Shown in pieces: positions 16,977 to 26,456 of a DNA stretch of 64,000 nt (the stretch's first letter is position 1; every line of letters starts with the position of its first letter). The notes beneath the pieces were generated by a model that saw only the letters and a list, made by a program, of their open reading frames with translations, did no database searches and was not told the origin of the DNA. The position numbers and the translations under genes are program-made. Source of the DNA: JANSYL01 sp965229695 (lineage in GTDB: Bacteria; Pseudomonadota; Alphaproteobacteria; Rhodobacterales; Rhodobacteraceae); NCBI GenBank assembly GCA_965229695.1, contig OZ245921.1, positions 1,798,001-1,862,000 on the forward strand, in the 5' to 3' direction.

Positions 16977-17786
16977 GTGGACGATTTTAACGGCCGTTTG
17001 ACCAAGGATGGCATTCGAATTCACAGCGAAAGCGACTTTGCCGGGATGCACCGGGCAGGGCGGCTGACGGCTGAGATTTTGGATGAGATCGCAGACATGG
17101 TGGCGCCTGGGGTCACCACCGCTGCGATTGATGCGGCGATTGAGGCCAAGGTCACGGCGGCGGGGGCAACCTCGGCCACGATTGGCTATCGCGGGTATCA
17201 GCATGCCAGCTGTATCAGCGTGAACCATGTGGTCTGCCACGGTATTCCCGGCCCCAAGACGCTAAAGGATGGCGACATCCTTAACATTGATGTGACGGTG
17301 ATCGTCGATGGATGGTTTGGCGATTCCAGCCGCATGTATGTGGCGGGCAAACTAAACCGCAAAGCCGAACGCCTGGTGCAGGTGACCCATGATGCACTGT
17401 TCAAAGGCATCGATGCGGTGAAACCGGGGGCGACCTTTGGCGATATCGGGCACGCGATCCAGTCTTATGTCGAAGCCCAGAGGATGAGCGTTGTGCGCGA
17501 TTTCTGCGGCCATGGCTTGGGGCAGGTGTTCCATGCACCGCCCAATGTGCTGCATTACGGGCGACCCGGCACCGGCCCGGTGTTGGAAGAAGGCATGTTC
17601 TTCACCATTGAGCCGATGGTGAACCTGGGCCGGGCCGAAACCAAAGTGTTGTCGGATGATTGGACGGCGGTCACGCGCGACAAATCCCTTTCGGCGCAGT
17701 TTGAGCATTCGATTGGTGTGACCGCCGATGGGGCCGAGATTTTCACCCTGTCGCCTGCGGGCAAGTTCCACCCGACCTGGGGCTGA
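16977..17786 (+). CDS. map: Type I methionine aminopeptidase
   Basis: A 269-residue cytosolic metalloprotease that removes N-terminal methionine from nascent proteins. The five metal ligands lie in NIDVTVIVDGWFGDSSRM (two Asp), DFCGHGLGQVFH (His), FFTIEPMV (Glu) and SAQFEHSIGV (Glu). HASCISVNHVVCHGIP is another family block. The start is GTG 16977, preceded by GGAGA, giving an N-terminus MDDFNGRLTKDG. radC follows on the same strand after 42 bp. Confidence 0.96.
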   Translation: MDDFNGRLTKDGIRIHSESDFAGMHRAGRLTAEILDEIADMVAPGVTTAAIDAAIEAKVTAAGATSATIGYRGYQHASCISVNHVVCHGIPGPKTLKDGDILNIDVTVIVDGWFGDSSRMYVAGKLNRKAERLVQVTHDALFKGIDAVKPGATFGDIGHAIQSYVEAQRMSVVRDFCGHGLGQVFHAPPNVLHYGRPGTGPVLEEGMFFTIEPMVNLGRAETKVLSDDWTAVTRDKSLSAQFEHSIGVTADGAEIFTLSPAGKFHPTWG

Positions 17787-17797
17787 TGCGCTAACAG

Positions 17798-17809
17798 TTG
17801 GTTAACCAA
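17798..17809. repeat. 12-bp palindrome between map and radC
   Basis: TTGGTTAACCAA is a perfect palindrome lying 20 bp before the radC start. It does not match the GTTC-N7-GTTC SOS box of alphaproteobacteria. It could be an operator, but nothing else supports that. Confidence 0.3.
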
Positions 17810-17828
17810 TTGGCGGCAGGCTGGCGGT

Positions 17829-18596
17829 ATGGTCAGCCAGCGTTCATTTTCCTTTGACGAAATGTCGCCGCGATTTGCGCGGGCGGAGGCGGTGACCAAG
17901 GCCCCCGTCCTTCCCACAGGGGTGGAGGCGCACCGTTTGGCCCACCGCAAACGTCTGCGCTCGCGGTTTTCGGATGGTGGGGCCGATGCAGTCCCGGATT
18001 ATGAGCTGTTGGAGATGATCCTGTATCGCGCCTTGCCGCGCGGCGATACCAAACCCCTGGCCAAAACCTTGCTGAAGCGTTTCGGCGATCTCAACCACGT
18101 GCTCGCCGCGCCGCCACCCCGGTTGAAAGAGGTGACGGGCGTCGGGGATCGGGTGGTGTTCGAGTTGAAACTGATGGAGGCGGTGGGTCATCGCATGGCA
18201 CGGGCCAAGGTGATGAAACAGCCGATCCTGTCATCTTGGGATTCCTTGCTCAGCTACTGCCAGACGGCAATGGCGCATCGGGATTTGGAGCAGTTTCGCG
18301 TGCTTTATCTGGATCGGAAGAATGTGCTGATCGCGGATGAGGCGCAGGCCGACGGCACCGTCGACCATGTGCCGGTTTACCCGCGCGAGGTGGTGAAACG
18401 TGCACTCGAACTGAATGCGTCGGCCCTGATCTTGGTGCATAATCACCCCTCGGGCGATCCGAACCCAAGCCAATCGGATGTGGATATGACCTATGCGATC
18501 CGGGATGCAGCCGAGGTTTTGGGCCTGGTGCTGCATGACCATCTGATTATCGGCAAAGGGCGTGAGTTAAGCTTTCGCTCCGAAGGGTATCTTTAG
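17829..18596 (+). CDS. radC: RadC-family JAB-domain protein
   Basis: A 255-residue protein. The N-terminal half has a helix-hairpin-helix-like region (YELLEMILYRALPRGD, LKEVTGVGDRVVFELKL). The C-terminal JAB/MPN metalloprotease-like domain carries ILVHNHPSGDPNPSQSD, with the His-x-His...Asp zinc-site residues, and HDHLIIGKGRELSF. The historic DNA-repair role of RadC is doubtful and its biochemical function is unresolved. It starts at ATG 17829 after map. Confidence 0.93.
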   Translation: MVSQRSFSFDEMSPRFARAEAVTKAPVLPTGVEAHRLAHRKRLRSRFSDGGADAVPDYELLEMILYRALPRGDTKPLAKTLLKRFGDLNHVLAAPPPRLKEVTGVGDRVVFELKLMEAVGHRMARAKVMKQPILSSWDSLLSYCQTAMAHRDLEQFRVLYLDRKNVLIADEAQADGTVDHVPVYPREVVKRALELNASALILVHNHPSGDPNPSQSDVDMTYAIRDAAEVLGLVLHDHLIIGKGRELSFRSEGYL

Positions 18597-18608
18597 GCCC
18601 AGGCGCGG

Positions 18609-20171
18609 TTAATCCAACCATACCTCAACCCGGCGGTTCACGGCGCGGCCCCATTCGGTGTCGTCACAGGCCATGGGCATGGCTTCACCAAAGGCATCAA
18701 CCACCAATTCGACGCGGCCCGGCACGGCGGAGTCGGCGGCGGCCACCACCGCATCGCGCACCGCTTCGGCGCGGCGTAGGGCCAAGCGGCGGTTTACCTC
18801 GGGCCGTCCATCGCTGTCGGAAAACCCAGCAAAGATCAGTCGCCGACCATCAAAAGCCCCGCGTTCAATCGCGGCGGCCAGCCGCGCGACCGAAGCGCGG
18901 GATTGGGCGTCAAGCTCCACCGCGCCGCCGGCAAAGCGGAAGGTGGACGATAGACGTTCCGCCCCGGACATGGCGTCGATCAAAGCTTGTAAGTCTTCCA
19001 GCGCAATATCCTCCCCCGCCGCCGCCACGGCGTTGGACAGCCGCACACCCTGCAACGCCAAAGGCGTGCGCGTCAGGCTTTGGTTCACAAAGCCCGAGGA
19101 GGCCACCGCGCGTTCGGCGGCGTCGGTTTCGGTAAATGCCAGAAACTCGCGCACCAGATGCGGCAGGCGTCGTGGCGCGAGGTAGAGATAGGCGGGGGCG
19201 GTCAGCGGGTAATCCTCGGCCTTGACGGCGTTTGGCGTGGCGGATTGCGAAAAGCCGCAGGCCCCGGCCAAGGGCAGGCTGCGGGCGACGCCGCGTGCCG
19301 ATTGGGTTGTGATCCCAATCGCATAGGCATCACGTGCCACGGCATTGGCCAAGGCCGCTGGGCTGTCATGTCGGATGATCTCGGGCGATAGGTTCGCGTC
19401 GCTGGCCAGGAGAATTCGGTTTGAAAAGCTTTGCGCCAGCCCAAGCCCAGGGGACAGCATGTGCAGCGCAATCGGCGCATCGGGTCCGTCGAGCGCGGCC
19501 CAATTGTCGATTTCGCCCGAAAAGAGCCGGGCGAGATCGGGCAGGGTGATGGCATCCAGCGGGCTTTCCGGCGCGACAATCGGCACCAGCGCATCCAGCG
19601 CAATCACTCGAACTCGGCGGCTGAGGGGTGGATCATCCGGCGCCTCGGCCCTAGCCGCGCGGCGTTCCACCTCGGTCGGTTCGCGCAGGGCAAGGGCCAG
19701 ATCGGTTTCCCCATTTAGCAGCGCCAGAAAGCCGCTGTCGGTTGTGCCGGGCGTCACATGGAACCGCGCTGCCGGTGCGCCGGTGCGGCGCGTCAATTCG
19801 TAAAGCACCGATCCGTCATCCTGACCGGCCCGTTCCAGCAAGGTCAGCCCCTGTGCCTCGGCAAAGGCGGCAAGCAGGGCGGGCAAGACGCCTTCGGCCA
19901 TGGTTGCGGCCCCGGCGATCCGCGCCTCGGCCACAAAGCTGGTCAGATCGGGGCAGCCAGGCCCTGCGCAAGAAACCCCTTCCGCCGAGACCGTTAGGGG
20001 GCCGTAAATCGTATCAAGCCGGTAATAGGCGCCATCATAGCTGATCAGGTCACCCTCAAGCTCGACACTGCCGTCAAGCGAACGCAATTCCACATCCTGC
20101 GCGGCGGCAAGATGGGGGATCAGGAAAGCGCAAAGGGCGGCAATAAGGGCCGCCCCCGGAAATCTACTCAT
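18609..20171 (-). CDS. Solute-binding (PstS-like) domain fused to OmpA domain
   Basis: A 520-residue exported protein with signal peptide ending AHLAAAQ-like (IPHLAAAQD). Residues of about 90-360 resemble a phosphate-type (PBP-like) periplasmic binding domain: GVLPALLAAFAEAQGL, LPDLARLFSGEIDNW, and YPLTAPAYLYLAPR. The last 120 residues are an OmpA-type peptidoglycan-binding domain (FAGFSDSDGRPEVNRRLALR, WGRAVNRRVEVWLD). No transporter genes are adjacent, so it is unlikely to serve a conventional ABC importer. It may bind an anion or ligand while tethered to the wall. Its stop is close to the convergent radC stop (12 bp). Confidence 0.82.
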   Translation of the reverse strand: MSRFPGAALIAALCAFLIPHLAAAQDVELRSLDGSVELEGDLISYDGAYYRLDTIYGPLTVSAEGVSCAGPGCPDLTSFVAEARIAGAATMAEGVLPALLAAFAEAQGLTLLERAGQDDGSVLYELTRRTGAPAARFHVTPGTTDSGFLALLNGETDLALALREPTEVERRAARAEAPDDPPLSRRVRVIALDALVPIVAPESPLDAITLPDLARLFSGEIDNWAALDGPDAPIALHMLSPGLGLAQSFSNRILLASDANLSPEIIRHDSPAALANAVARDAYAIGITTQSARGVARSLPLAGACGFSQSATPNAVKAEDYPLTAPAYLYLAPRRLPHLVREFLAFTETDAAERAVASSGFVNQSLTRTPLALQGVRLSNAVAAAGEDIALEDLQALIDAMSGAERLSSTFRFAGGAVELDAQSRASVARLAAAIERGAFDGRRLIFAGFSDSDGRPEVNRRLALRRAEAVRDAVVAAADSAVPGRVELVVDAFGEAMPMACDDTEWGRAVNRRVEVWLD

Positions 20172-20192
20172 GTGAAACGCTGCGCGGTGGCT

Positions 20193-21230
20193 TTAGTTCG
20201 ACGCGACTGTCAGGTCCTGCAGCAGATTTTGCAACACCAGATAATCTCCAACCGCGTCACATCCGGGCAGCGTGAGCGTCAGCGGCGTGACCTCAACCGG
20301 GCCCGCGCGGGTCATTTCCAACGTGCGCGCGACAACGGGCTGACCACAGGTGGTTTCGGTGACCGGTGCGTCGATGGACAGTTCGATCACATCCCCGTCG
20401 CTGAGTGAGGCATGCGGGAAGGTGAAAATCTGTGCGACCTGCGGGTCATCCACGTTTAAATCGCCAATCTGGGTCAGGAATCCGCCCGTGCCGGTCATGG
20501 CATCGGCCTGGTCGCCGGGGGCCTCTTGCCAGATATGGCCCGGCTCTCCGAACCCGGTGCCCGCTGGGATCGCGTGCAGGGCCAGTTGCCGGTCATCGAC
20601 CCATTGCACAGCCACACGGTCATAGTCGGCCAGATCGGGCACCGTGACCAAGCTGTTTTCGGCGCTACCATCGGGCAAGCGCACGGTAAAGAAGGCCGGG
20701 GATTCAAAGGCGGGCACGTCCAGCGTCAAAAGGCCCAGAGCATCGGTTTGCCCGGTCAGGGTCAGGCCAGAATGCTCGATGACAATGCGCGCTTCGGCTT
20801 GGCACGGGGCCATGATGTCGAGTGCCACCATCGCGGCAGGCATGGCGCTGGTGGTGACGGATAGGTCGCAAGGCAGGCCAAAGGGGCTAAGGGCGACTTC
20901 TTCCGGTTCTGTGGTGTCGCCTGGTGTCGGCAATGCCTCCAGCGCGAGCTCTGCCGGGGCCGCTTGCGGCAAGGCCGCTGGTTCTTGCAAGGATACGGGG
21001 ATCGGGCGCAGCGCTTGGGCGGGCAGGGCGACCTGCGGCGCGTCAAACACCGCTGGGGCGCTTGGCGCCTCAGGCGCTGCGGCCAGCGTGATCGGCCCCG
21101 CGGGGCCTTGGATGGTCGGTTGTGCGTTGCCGATGCCGGGGATCAGCCCGGACTGCAGGAAAAACATGCCTGCGCCACCCATCAAAAGGGCGACCGATGC
21201 TGCGCGGACAGCCGATTTTCGCGTTGCCAT
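20193..21230 (-). CDS. Exported proline/alanine-rich protein of unknown function, upstream of the OmpA fusion
   Basis: From ATG 21230 the 345-residue product has a basic N-terminus and one hydrophobic segment (AASVALLMGGAGMFFLQSG) acting as signal or anchor. A long Ala/Pro-rich low-complexity linker follows (about residues 30-115). The C-terminal part is a beta-rich domain with four Cys (FGLPCDLSV, MAPCQAEAR, TTCGQPVV, LPGCDAVGD) that could form two disulfides. I do not recognise a characterised family. It lies 22 bp before the solute-binding/OmpA gene on the same strand and 125 bp after secA, so it may be transcribed with either. Confidence 0.7.
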   Translation of the reverse strand: MATRKSAVRAASVALLMGGAGMFFLQSGLIPGIGNAQPTIQGPAGPITLAAAPEAPSAPAVFDAPQVALPAQALRPIPVSLQEPAALPQAAPAELALEALPTPGDTTEPEEVALSPFGLPCDLSVTTSAMPAAMVALDIMAPCQAEARIVIEHSGLTLTGQTDALGLLTLDVPAFESPAFFTVRLPDGSAENSLVTVPDLADYDRVAVQWVDDRQLALHAIPAGTGFGEPGHIWQEAPGDQADAMTGTGGFLTQIGDLNVDDPQVAQIFTFPHASLSDGDVIELSIDAPVTETTCGQPVVARTLEMTRAGPVEVTPLTLTLPGCDAVGDYLVLQNLLQDLTVASN

Positions 21231-21354
21231 GGCTGGACTCCTTACCACCAATCCAGCCGGAAAGATGGCAAGGGAATGCGGCGGCAATCGGGCCTGAATT
21301 GTGCGGATTCTAAGGTGAATCCGGCGATTCCGGCCGATCTAGACGCGTTTTGAC

Positions 21355-24057
21355 TTAGGCCAGCCGCCCATGGCAGTGCTTGAATTTCTTGCCCGACCCG
21401 CAGGGGCAGGGATCGTTGCGACCAGGGTTGCCCCAGGTTGCGGGGTCGTTTTCGTCGAAGCCTTCGATCAGCGGCGTCGGCGCATCGGCGGCGGGCGCGG
21501 CGCTGTCGTCAACGGCTTGTTGCTGTGCCGCTTGCTGGGCCTGAAGCTGCTTGATCAACTCTTCCTGCTGCTCGGGCGTGAGCGGCTGGATACGGGCCAG
21601 TTTTTCGGTCACATCGGCGCGCAAACTGTCCAGCATCCCTTCGAACAGTTGGAAGCCTTCGGTCTTGTATTCGTTAAGCGGGTCGCGCTGGGCATAGCCG
21701 CGGAAGCCCACGACCGAGCGCAGATGTTCCAGGGTCAGTAGGTGCTCGCGCCACTTCTGGTCGATGGTCTGCAACAGAACCTGCTTTTCGATGTTGCGCA
21801 TCTGCTCGGGGCCGAATTGTACGGCTTTGCTGGCCATGAATTCGTCGGCGGCCTGTTCCAGGCGTTCGCGGATTTCTTCCTGATCAACGCCATCTTCCTC
21901 GGCCCAGTCGGCAAGGGGCACGTCGACGCCCAGGTTTTGCTTGGCGGCTTCGTGCATTTCCGCGACATCCCACTGATCCGCGTAGGATTTCGGCGGCATA
22001 TAGCTGTCGACCATATCTTCGATCACCTGGTGGCGCATATCGCGCGCGACCTCAGCAATGTCTTCGGCGCCCATTACCTCGCGGCGCTGATCAAAGATCA
22101 CCTTCCGCTGGTCGTTCATCACGTCGTCGAATTTCAGCAACTGTTTACGGATGTCGAAATTGCGCCCTTCGACCTTGGCCTGGGCGCGTTCCAGCGACTT
22201 GTTGACCCAGGGGTGCACAATCGCCTCACCCTCTTTCATGCCGAGGGTTGAGAGCATCTTGTCCAATCGTTCCGAGCCGAAAATGCGCATCAGATCATCT
22301 TCGAGGCTGAGGAAAAACGACGAGCGGCCTGGGTCGCCCTGACGGCCAGAGCGGCCGCGCAGCTGGTTGTCGATACGGCGGCTTTCGTGGCGTTCGGTGG
22401 CCAGAACGTAAAGCCCGCCTGCGTCTTTCACCGCCTGTTCGTCTTTTTCGTGGCCTTCTTCGATCTTGGCGCGAATGGCTTCGGGGTCGCCCTCGGGGTC
22501 GGCGGCGATGGCTTCCATCACCTTAAATTCGACATTGCCGCCCAGTTTGATGTCGGTGCCGCGCCCGGCCATGTTGGTGGCGATAGTCACCGCGCCCAGC
22601 TTACCCGCGTCGGCGACGATCTGCGCCTCCTGCTCATGCTGGCGCGCGTTCAGGATGTTGTGCGGCAGACCGGCCTTGGTCAGCATCTGCCCCAGCATTT
22701 CGGATTTCTCGATAGAGGTCGTGCCGACCAGCACCGGTTGCCCCTTTTCGTGGGCCTCTTTGATCTCTTCAACGATGGCGTCGTATTTTTCTTGGCCGGT
22801 CCGATAGACAGCATCGTCATCGTCAATCCGCGCGATCGGGCGGTTGGTGGGAATCTCAACCACCCCAAGCCCGTAGATCGAGGCGAATTCCTCCGCCTCG
22901 GTCGCGGCGGTGCCGGTCATGCCGCCCAGTTTTTTGTAGAGGCGGAAGTAGTTCTGGAAGGTAACCGAGGCCAGCGTCACGTTTTCAGGCTGAATTTTGC
23001 AGCCTTCTTTGGCCTCAATTGCCTGGTGCAAACCGTCCGACAGGCGGCGACCGGGCATCATGCGGCCGGTGAATTCGTCGACCAAAACAACCTCACCCCC
23101 GCGCACGATGTACTGCTGATCCTTCAGGAACAGCTTATGGGCGCGCAGCGCGTTGGTGACATGGTGCACGATGGTGGTGGATTCCGGGTCATAAAGGCTT
23201 TGCCCTTCGGGCAATTGGCCGGCTTCCAGCAGCTTTTGTTCCAGGAAATCATTGCCTTCGTCGGTGAAGGTTGCGTTCCGGGTTTTTTCGTCCAGCTCGT
23301 AGTGCTCTTCCTGAATCTCGGGGATGATCTTGTCGATGGCGACATAAAGGTCCGAGCGGTCTTGGCTGGGGCCAGAGATGATCAGCGGCGTCCGTGCTTC
23401 GTCGATCAGGATCGAGTCGACCTCATCCACGATGGCGAAGTGATGCGGGCGCTGCGCCATTTCGGCCAAGCTGCCGCGCATGTTGTCGCGCAGATAGTCA
23501 AAGCCAAGCTCATTATTGGTCGCATAGGTGATATCAGCCTGATACGCCTCGCGCTTTTCGTCATCGGGCTGGCGCGGGTAGACGACGCCGGTGGTCAGGC
23601 CTAGGGCCGTGTAAACCTTGCCCATCCATTCCGCGTCACGTTTGGCCAAGTAGTCATTAACGGTCACAACATGCACGCCTTCGCCGGTTAGCGCGTTCAG
23701 ATAGGCGGCAAAGGTGGCGACAAGGGTCTTGCCCTCACCCGTCTTCATCTCGGCAATGTTGCCTTTGTGTAGGAAATATCCGCCGATCAACTGCACATCA
23801 AAGGCGCGCAGACCCAGGGCGCGTTTGGCGGCCTCGCGGCAATTGGCGAAGGCTTCGGGCAGCAAATCATCCAGCGCTTCGCCAGTTTGCGCACGGTTGC
23901 GCAGCTCGGCGGTTTTGGCGACGATGTCGGTATCGCTCAGCGCTTCGAACTCGGGTTCCAGCGCGTTGATCTTGGCCACAATGGGGCGGACGGATTTGAC
24001 CTTGCGGTCGTTGGGGGTGCCAAACACCTTTTTCGCGATCGAGCCCAAACCGAGCAT
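21355..24057 (-). CDS. secA: Protein translocase ATPase SecA
   Basis: SecA is the motor that pushes unfolded preproteins through SecYEG. The product from ATG 24057 is 900 residues, beginning MLGLGSIAKKVFG as in other Rhodobacteraceae; an in-frame extension to 24090 is unlikely. Walker A is MKTGEGKTLV, the DEAD-type Walker B is VDEVDSILIDEART, and a second helicase half contains NMAGRGTDIKLGG. The C-terminus carries the zinc-binding SEC-C motif RNDPCPCGSGKKFKHCHG, which binds SecB and lipids. It is divergent from an exported parvulin, itself a Sec client. Confidence 0.98.
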   Translation of the reverse strand: MLGLGSIAKKVFGTPNDRKVKSVRPIVAKINALEPEFEALSDTDIVAKTAELRNRAQTGEALDDLLPEAFANCREAAKRALGLRAFDVQLIGGYFLHKGNIAEMKTGEGKTLVATFAAYLNALTGEGVHVVTVNDYLAKRDAEWMGKVYTALGLTTGVVYPRQPDDEKREAYQADITYATNNELGFDYLRDNMRGSLAEMAQRPHHFAIVDEVDSILIDEARTPLIISGPSQDRSDLYVAIDKIIPEIQEEHYELDEKTRNATFTDEGNDFLEQKLLEAGQLPEGQSLYDPESTTIVHHVTNALRAHKLFLKDQQYIVRGGEVVLVDEFTGRMMPGRRLSDGLHQAIEAKEGCKIQPENVTLASVTFQNYFRLYKKLGGMTGTAATEAEEFASIYGLGVVEIPTNRPIARIDDDDAVYRTGQEKYDAIVEEIKEAHEKGQPVLVGTTSIEKSEMLGQMLTKAGLPHNILNARQHEQEAQIVADAGKLGAVTIATNMAGRGTDIKLGGNVEFKVMEAIAADPEGDPEAIRAKIEEGHEKDEQAVKDAGGLYVLATERHESRRIDNQLRGRSGRQGDPGRSSFFLSLEDDLMRIFGSERLDKMLSTLGMKEGEAIVHPWVNKSLERAQAKVEGRNFDIRKQLLKFDDVMNDQRKVIFDQRREVMGAEDIAEVARDMRHQVIEDMVDSYMPPKSYADQWDVAEMHEAAKQNLGVDVPLADWAEEDGVDQEEIRERLEQAADEFMASKAVQFGPEQMRNIEKQVLLQTIDQKWREHLLTLEHLRSVVGFRGYAQRDPLNEYKTEGFQLFEGMLDSLRADVTEKLARIQPLTPEQQEELIKQLQAQQAAQQQAVDDSAAPAADAPTPLIEGFDENDPATWGNPGRNDPCPCGSGKKFKHCHGRLA

Positions 24058-24275
24058 TGCGTCTGCCTTTATCTCTATGTTCACCGCCAAAAGGCGGCCA
24101 TGCCGTCAAAAAATCGTGTGGGGTATCCGGGTTGTTCGGCCCATCGCTGCGGTCTATCAACGGCGGCAAAGACGGCCGAGACCCTAATACGGCGCCGAAA
24201 AGCGACATAAGGGGCGGCCCCTGCACTGTCAACGCGGGCCATCGCCCAAGGCTTAATCCAAAGGATCACACATTG

Positions 24276-25118
24276 ATGAAATCGCTACTTTCCGGCGTCG
24301 CAATTGCCGCACTGATCGCCCTGCCCGCCGTCGCGCAAGAGGCCGAGGTAACGGCCGAAACCGTTCTGGCCACCGTGAACGGGGAAGACATCACCATCGG
24401 TCATCTGATTTCCATGCGCGAGCTTTTGCCCGAGCAATATCAGCAGTTGCCGGATGAGGTTCTGTTCGAAGGCATGTTGGAGCAGCTGGTGCAGCAACAG
24501 GTCATCGTGACCGAGGCTGAACAGGCGCTGACCCAGCGGATGCAATTGGGTCTGGAAAACGAACGCCGCGCTTTCATCGCTTCGATGTATCTGGATGACA
24601 TCGCTTCGAATGCCGTCAGCGACGAGGCGATCCAAGCTGAATATGACGCGATCTATGGCAATGCCGAGCCGGTGACCGAGCTAAACGCCTCGCACATTCT
24701 GGTCGAAACCGAGGAAGAGGCGCTGGCGCTGATCGATGAACTGGCCGCCGGTGCCGATTTCGCCGAATTGGCGCAGGAGCATTCCACCGGCCCCTCCGGC
24801 CCCAATGGGGGGCAGTTGGGTTGGTTCGGCGCGGGCATGATGGTGCCCGAGTTCGAACAGGCCGCCTTTGCGCTTGAGGTGGGCGAGGTGTCGCCGCCGG
24901 TGCAAACCCAATTTGGCTGGCATGTGCTGATCCTGAACGATAGCCGCGACCAAGACCCGCCTGCGCTGGAATCGGTGCGCGGTGAACTGGCCGAGGGCCT
25001 GCGTCGGGCCGAGGTTGACGCTCGGATCGACGCACTGACCGCCGCGGCAGAGATTGACCGGCCCGAGCTTGACATTGACGCCGCTGTCATCCGCAATCTC
25101 GATCTGTTGACCGAGTAA
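24276..25118 (+). CDS. Periplasmic parvulin-type peptidyl-prolyl isomerase
   Basis: From ATG 24276 (AGGA upstream) the 280-residue product has a Sec signal (LLSGVAIAALIALPAVAQ). An N-terminal SurA-like chaperone segment (VLATVNGEDITIGHLISMRE) precedes a parvulin PPIase domain: LNASHILVETEEEALALI, LAQEHSTGPSGPNGGQLGWF and FGWHVLILND. It probably assists folding of exported proteins in the periplasm. It shares a 218-bp divergent control region with secA, in which I see no firm promoter motif. Confidence 0.93.
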   Translation: MKSLLSGVAIAALIALPAVAQEAEVTAETVLATVNGEDITIGHLISMRELLPEQYQQLPDEVLFEGMLEQLVQQQVIVTEAEQALTQRMQLGLENERRAFIASMYLDDIASNAVSDEAIQAEYDAIYGNAEPVTELNASHILVETEEEALALIDELAAGADFAELAQEHSTGPSGPNGGQLGWFGAGMMVPEFEQAAFALEVGEVSPPVQTQFGWHVLILNDSRDQDPPALESVRGELAEGLRRAEVDARIDALTAAAEIDRPELDIDAAVIRNLDLLTE

Positions 25119-25133
25119 ACGCGGACCCCGGAC

Positions 25134-26456
25134 ATGGCCAAAGCCGACAACAAAAAGACCGACAAACCCAAGGCGAAGGCCAAGAAATCCAAGAAAGTGG
25201 TGAAAAAGGCGGGTTTGCCGGTTTCACCGCTTGCCCCTGCCAGTTTTCCCGATCTGCCAAAGATCGGGGGCGTCCGCTTTGCGACGGCAGCGGTTGGGGT
25301 GAAGTACCAAAGCCGGACCGATCTGATGCTGGCCGAGGTTGCGGCGGGGTCGACCATCGCGGGTGTCTTCACGCGGTCCGCGACGCGTTCGGCGGCGGTT
25401 CTGGATTGTCAGGCAAAGCTGGCAGCGATGGCCAAGGCACCCACAGCGGGGTTTGGCATTGTCGTGAATGCTGGCAACGCCAACACCTTCACTGGGAAGC
25501 GGGGCGAAAGCGATGTGGCTGGGATTGCCAAAGCGGCGGCAACAGCCCTGGACCTGCCCGAGGCGCATATCTTCACCTCCTCCACCGGTGTGATCGGGGA
25601 ACCCTTGCCGGTTGAAAAGATCACCGATGCGTTGCCGGGTTTGGCGAGCAAGTTGAAGCCCGGCAAGGCCGCGGCAGCCGCCAAGGCCATCATGACCACC
25701 GATACCTTCCCCAAAGGAGCGATGGCCGAGGTCGATCTGGGTGGCGTTCGGGTCAAGATCATCGGTTTCGCCAAAGGTTCGGGCATGATTGCGCCGGATA
25801 TGGCGACGATGCTGGGCTATGTCTTCACCGACGCCGCTGTGACCCAATCCGGGCTGCAAGCAATGCTGTCTGCCGCCACCAAGCGCAGTTTCAACGCGGT
25901 GACGGTCGACAGCGATACCTCAACCTCGGACACGGTGCTGCTGGCTGCCACAGGGGCGGCGGGCAATGCGCCGATCGGTTCGGCCCGCAGCGCGGATGGC
26001 AAGCTTTTCGCAGCCGCTTTGGAAGAGGTCATGCGTGATCTGGCCTTGCAAATCGTGCGGGATGGCGAGGGCGCCAGTAAGCTGGTCGAGGTGCAGGTAA
26101 CCGGCGCCAAGACTGCGCGGGATGCCGATAAAGTAGCGCGCAGTATTGCAAATTCGCCCCTGGTGAAGACTGCGATCGCGGGCGAAGACCCGAATTGGGG
26201 CCGGATTGTCATGGCCGTCGGCAAATCGGGGGCTGTCGCGGATCGGGATCGTTTGACCATCCGCTTTGGCGACATCTTGGTGGCGGAAAACGGATGGGTT
26301 GCCGAAAGCTACTCGGAAGAAGCGGGGGCGGCTTACATGAAAGCTCAAGAACTGGTGGTTGCCGTTGATTTGGGTTTGGGCGCGGCGGAAGCCACGGTTT
26401 GGACCTGCGATCTGACCCATGGCTATATCGATATCAACGCGGATTACCGGTCGTGA
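25134..26456 (+). CDS. argJ: Glutamate N-acetyltransferase/amino-acid acetyltransferase ArgJ, with Lys-rich N-terminal extension
   Basis: ArgJ transfers acetyl from N-acetylornithine to glutamate, making arginine synthesis cyclic; bifunctional forms also use acetyl-CoA. It is made as a precursor that cleaves itself before a Thr. That site is visible as GMIAPDMATMLGYV, with the nucleophile at the Thr of ATML. Other blocks are GNANTFTGKRGESD and GEDPNWGRIV. The first 31 residues are an unusual Lys/Ala-rich tail (MAKADNKKTDKPKAKAKKSK...) absent from typical ArgJ. mutT overlaps the stop by 4 nt. Confidence 0.95.
   Translation: MAKADNKKTDKPKAKAKKSKKVVKKAGLPVSPLAPASFPDLPKIGGVRFATAAVGVKYQSRTDLMLAEVAAGSTIAGVFTRSATRSAAVLDCQAKLAAMAKAPTAGFGIVVNAGNANTFTGKRGESDVAGIAKAAATALDLPEAHIFTSSTGVIGEPLPVEKITDALPGLASKLKPGKAAAAAKAIMTTDTFPKGAMAEVDLGGVRVKIIGFAKGSGMIAPDMATMLGYVFTDAAVTQSGLQAMLSAATKRSFNAVTVDSDTSTSDTVLLAATGAAGNAPIGSARSADGKLFAAALEEVMRDLALQIVRDGEGASKLVEVQVTGAKTARDADKVARSIANSPLVKTAIAGEDPNWGRIVMAVGKSGAVADRDRLTIRFGDILVAENGWVAESYSEEAGAAYMKAQELVVAVDLGLGAAEATVWTCDLTHGYIDINADYRS

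Noticed and set aside
17798..17809. SOS (LexA) operator at the palindrome before radC
   Set aside because: The alphaproteobacterial LexA site is a GTTC-N7-GTTC direct repeat; TTGGTTAACCAA does not match.
22387..23604. 405-codon plus-strand frame opposite secA, and 8860-9963 opposite paaK
   Set aside because: Both are GC-driven shadow frames; the minus-strand genes have full catalytic motifs and correct lengths.
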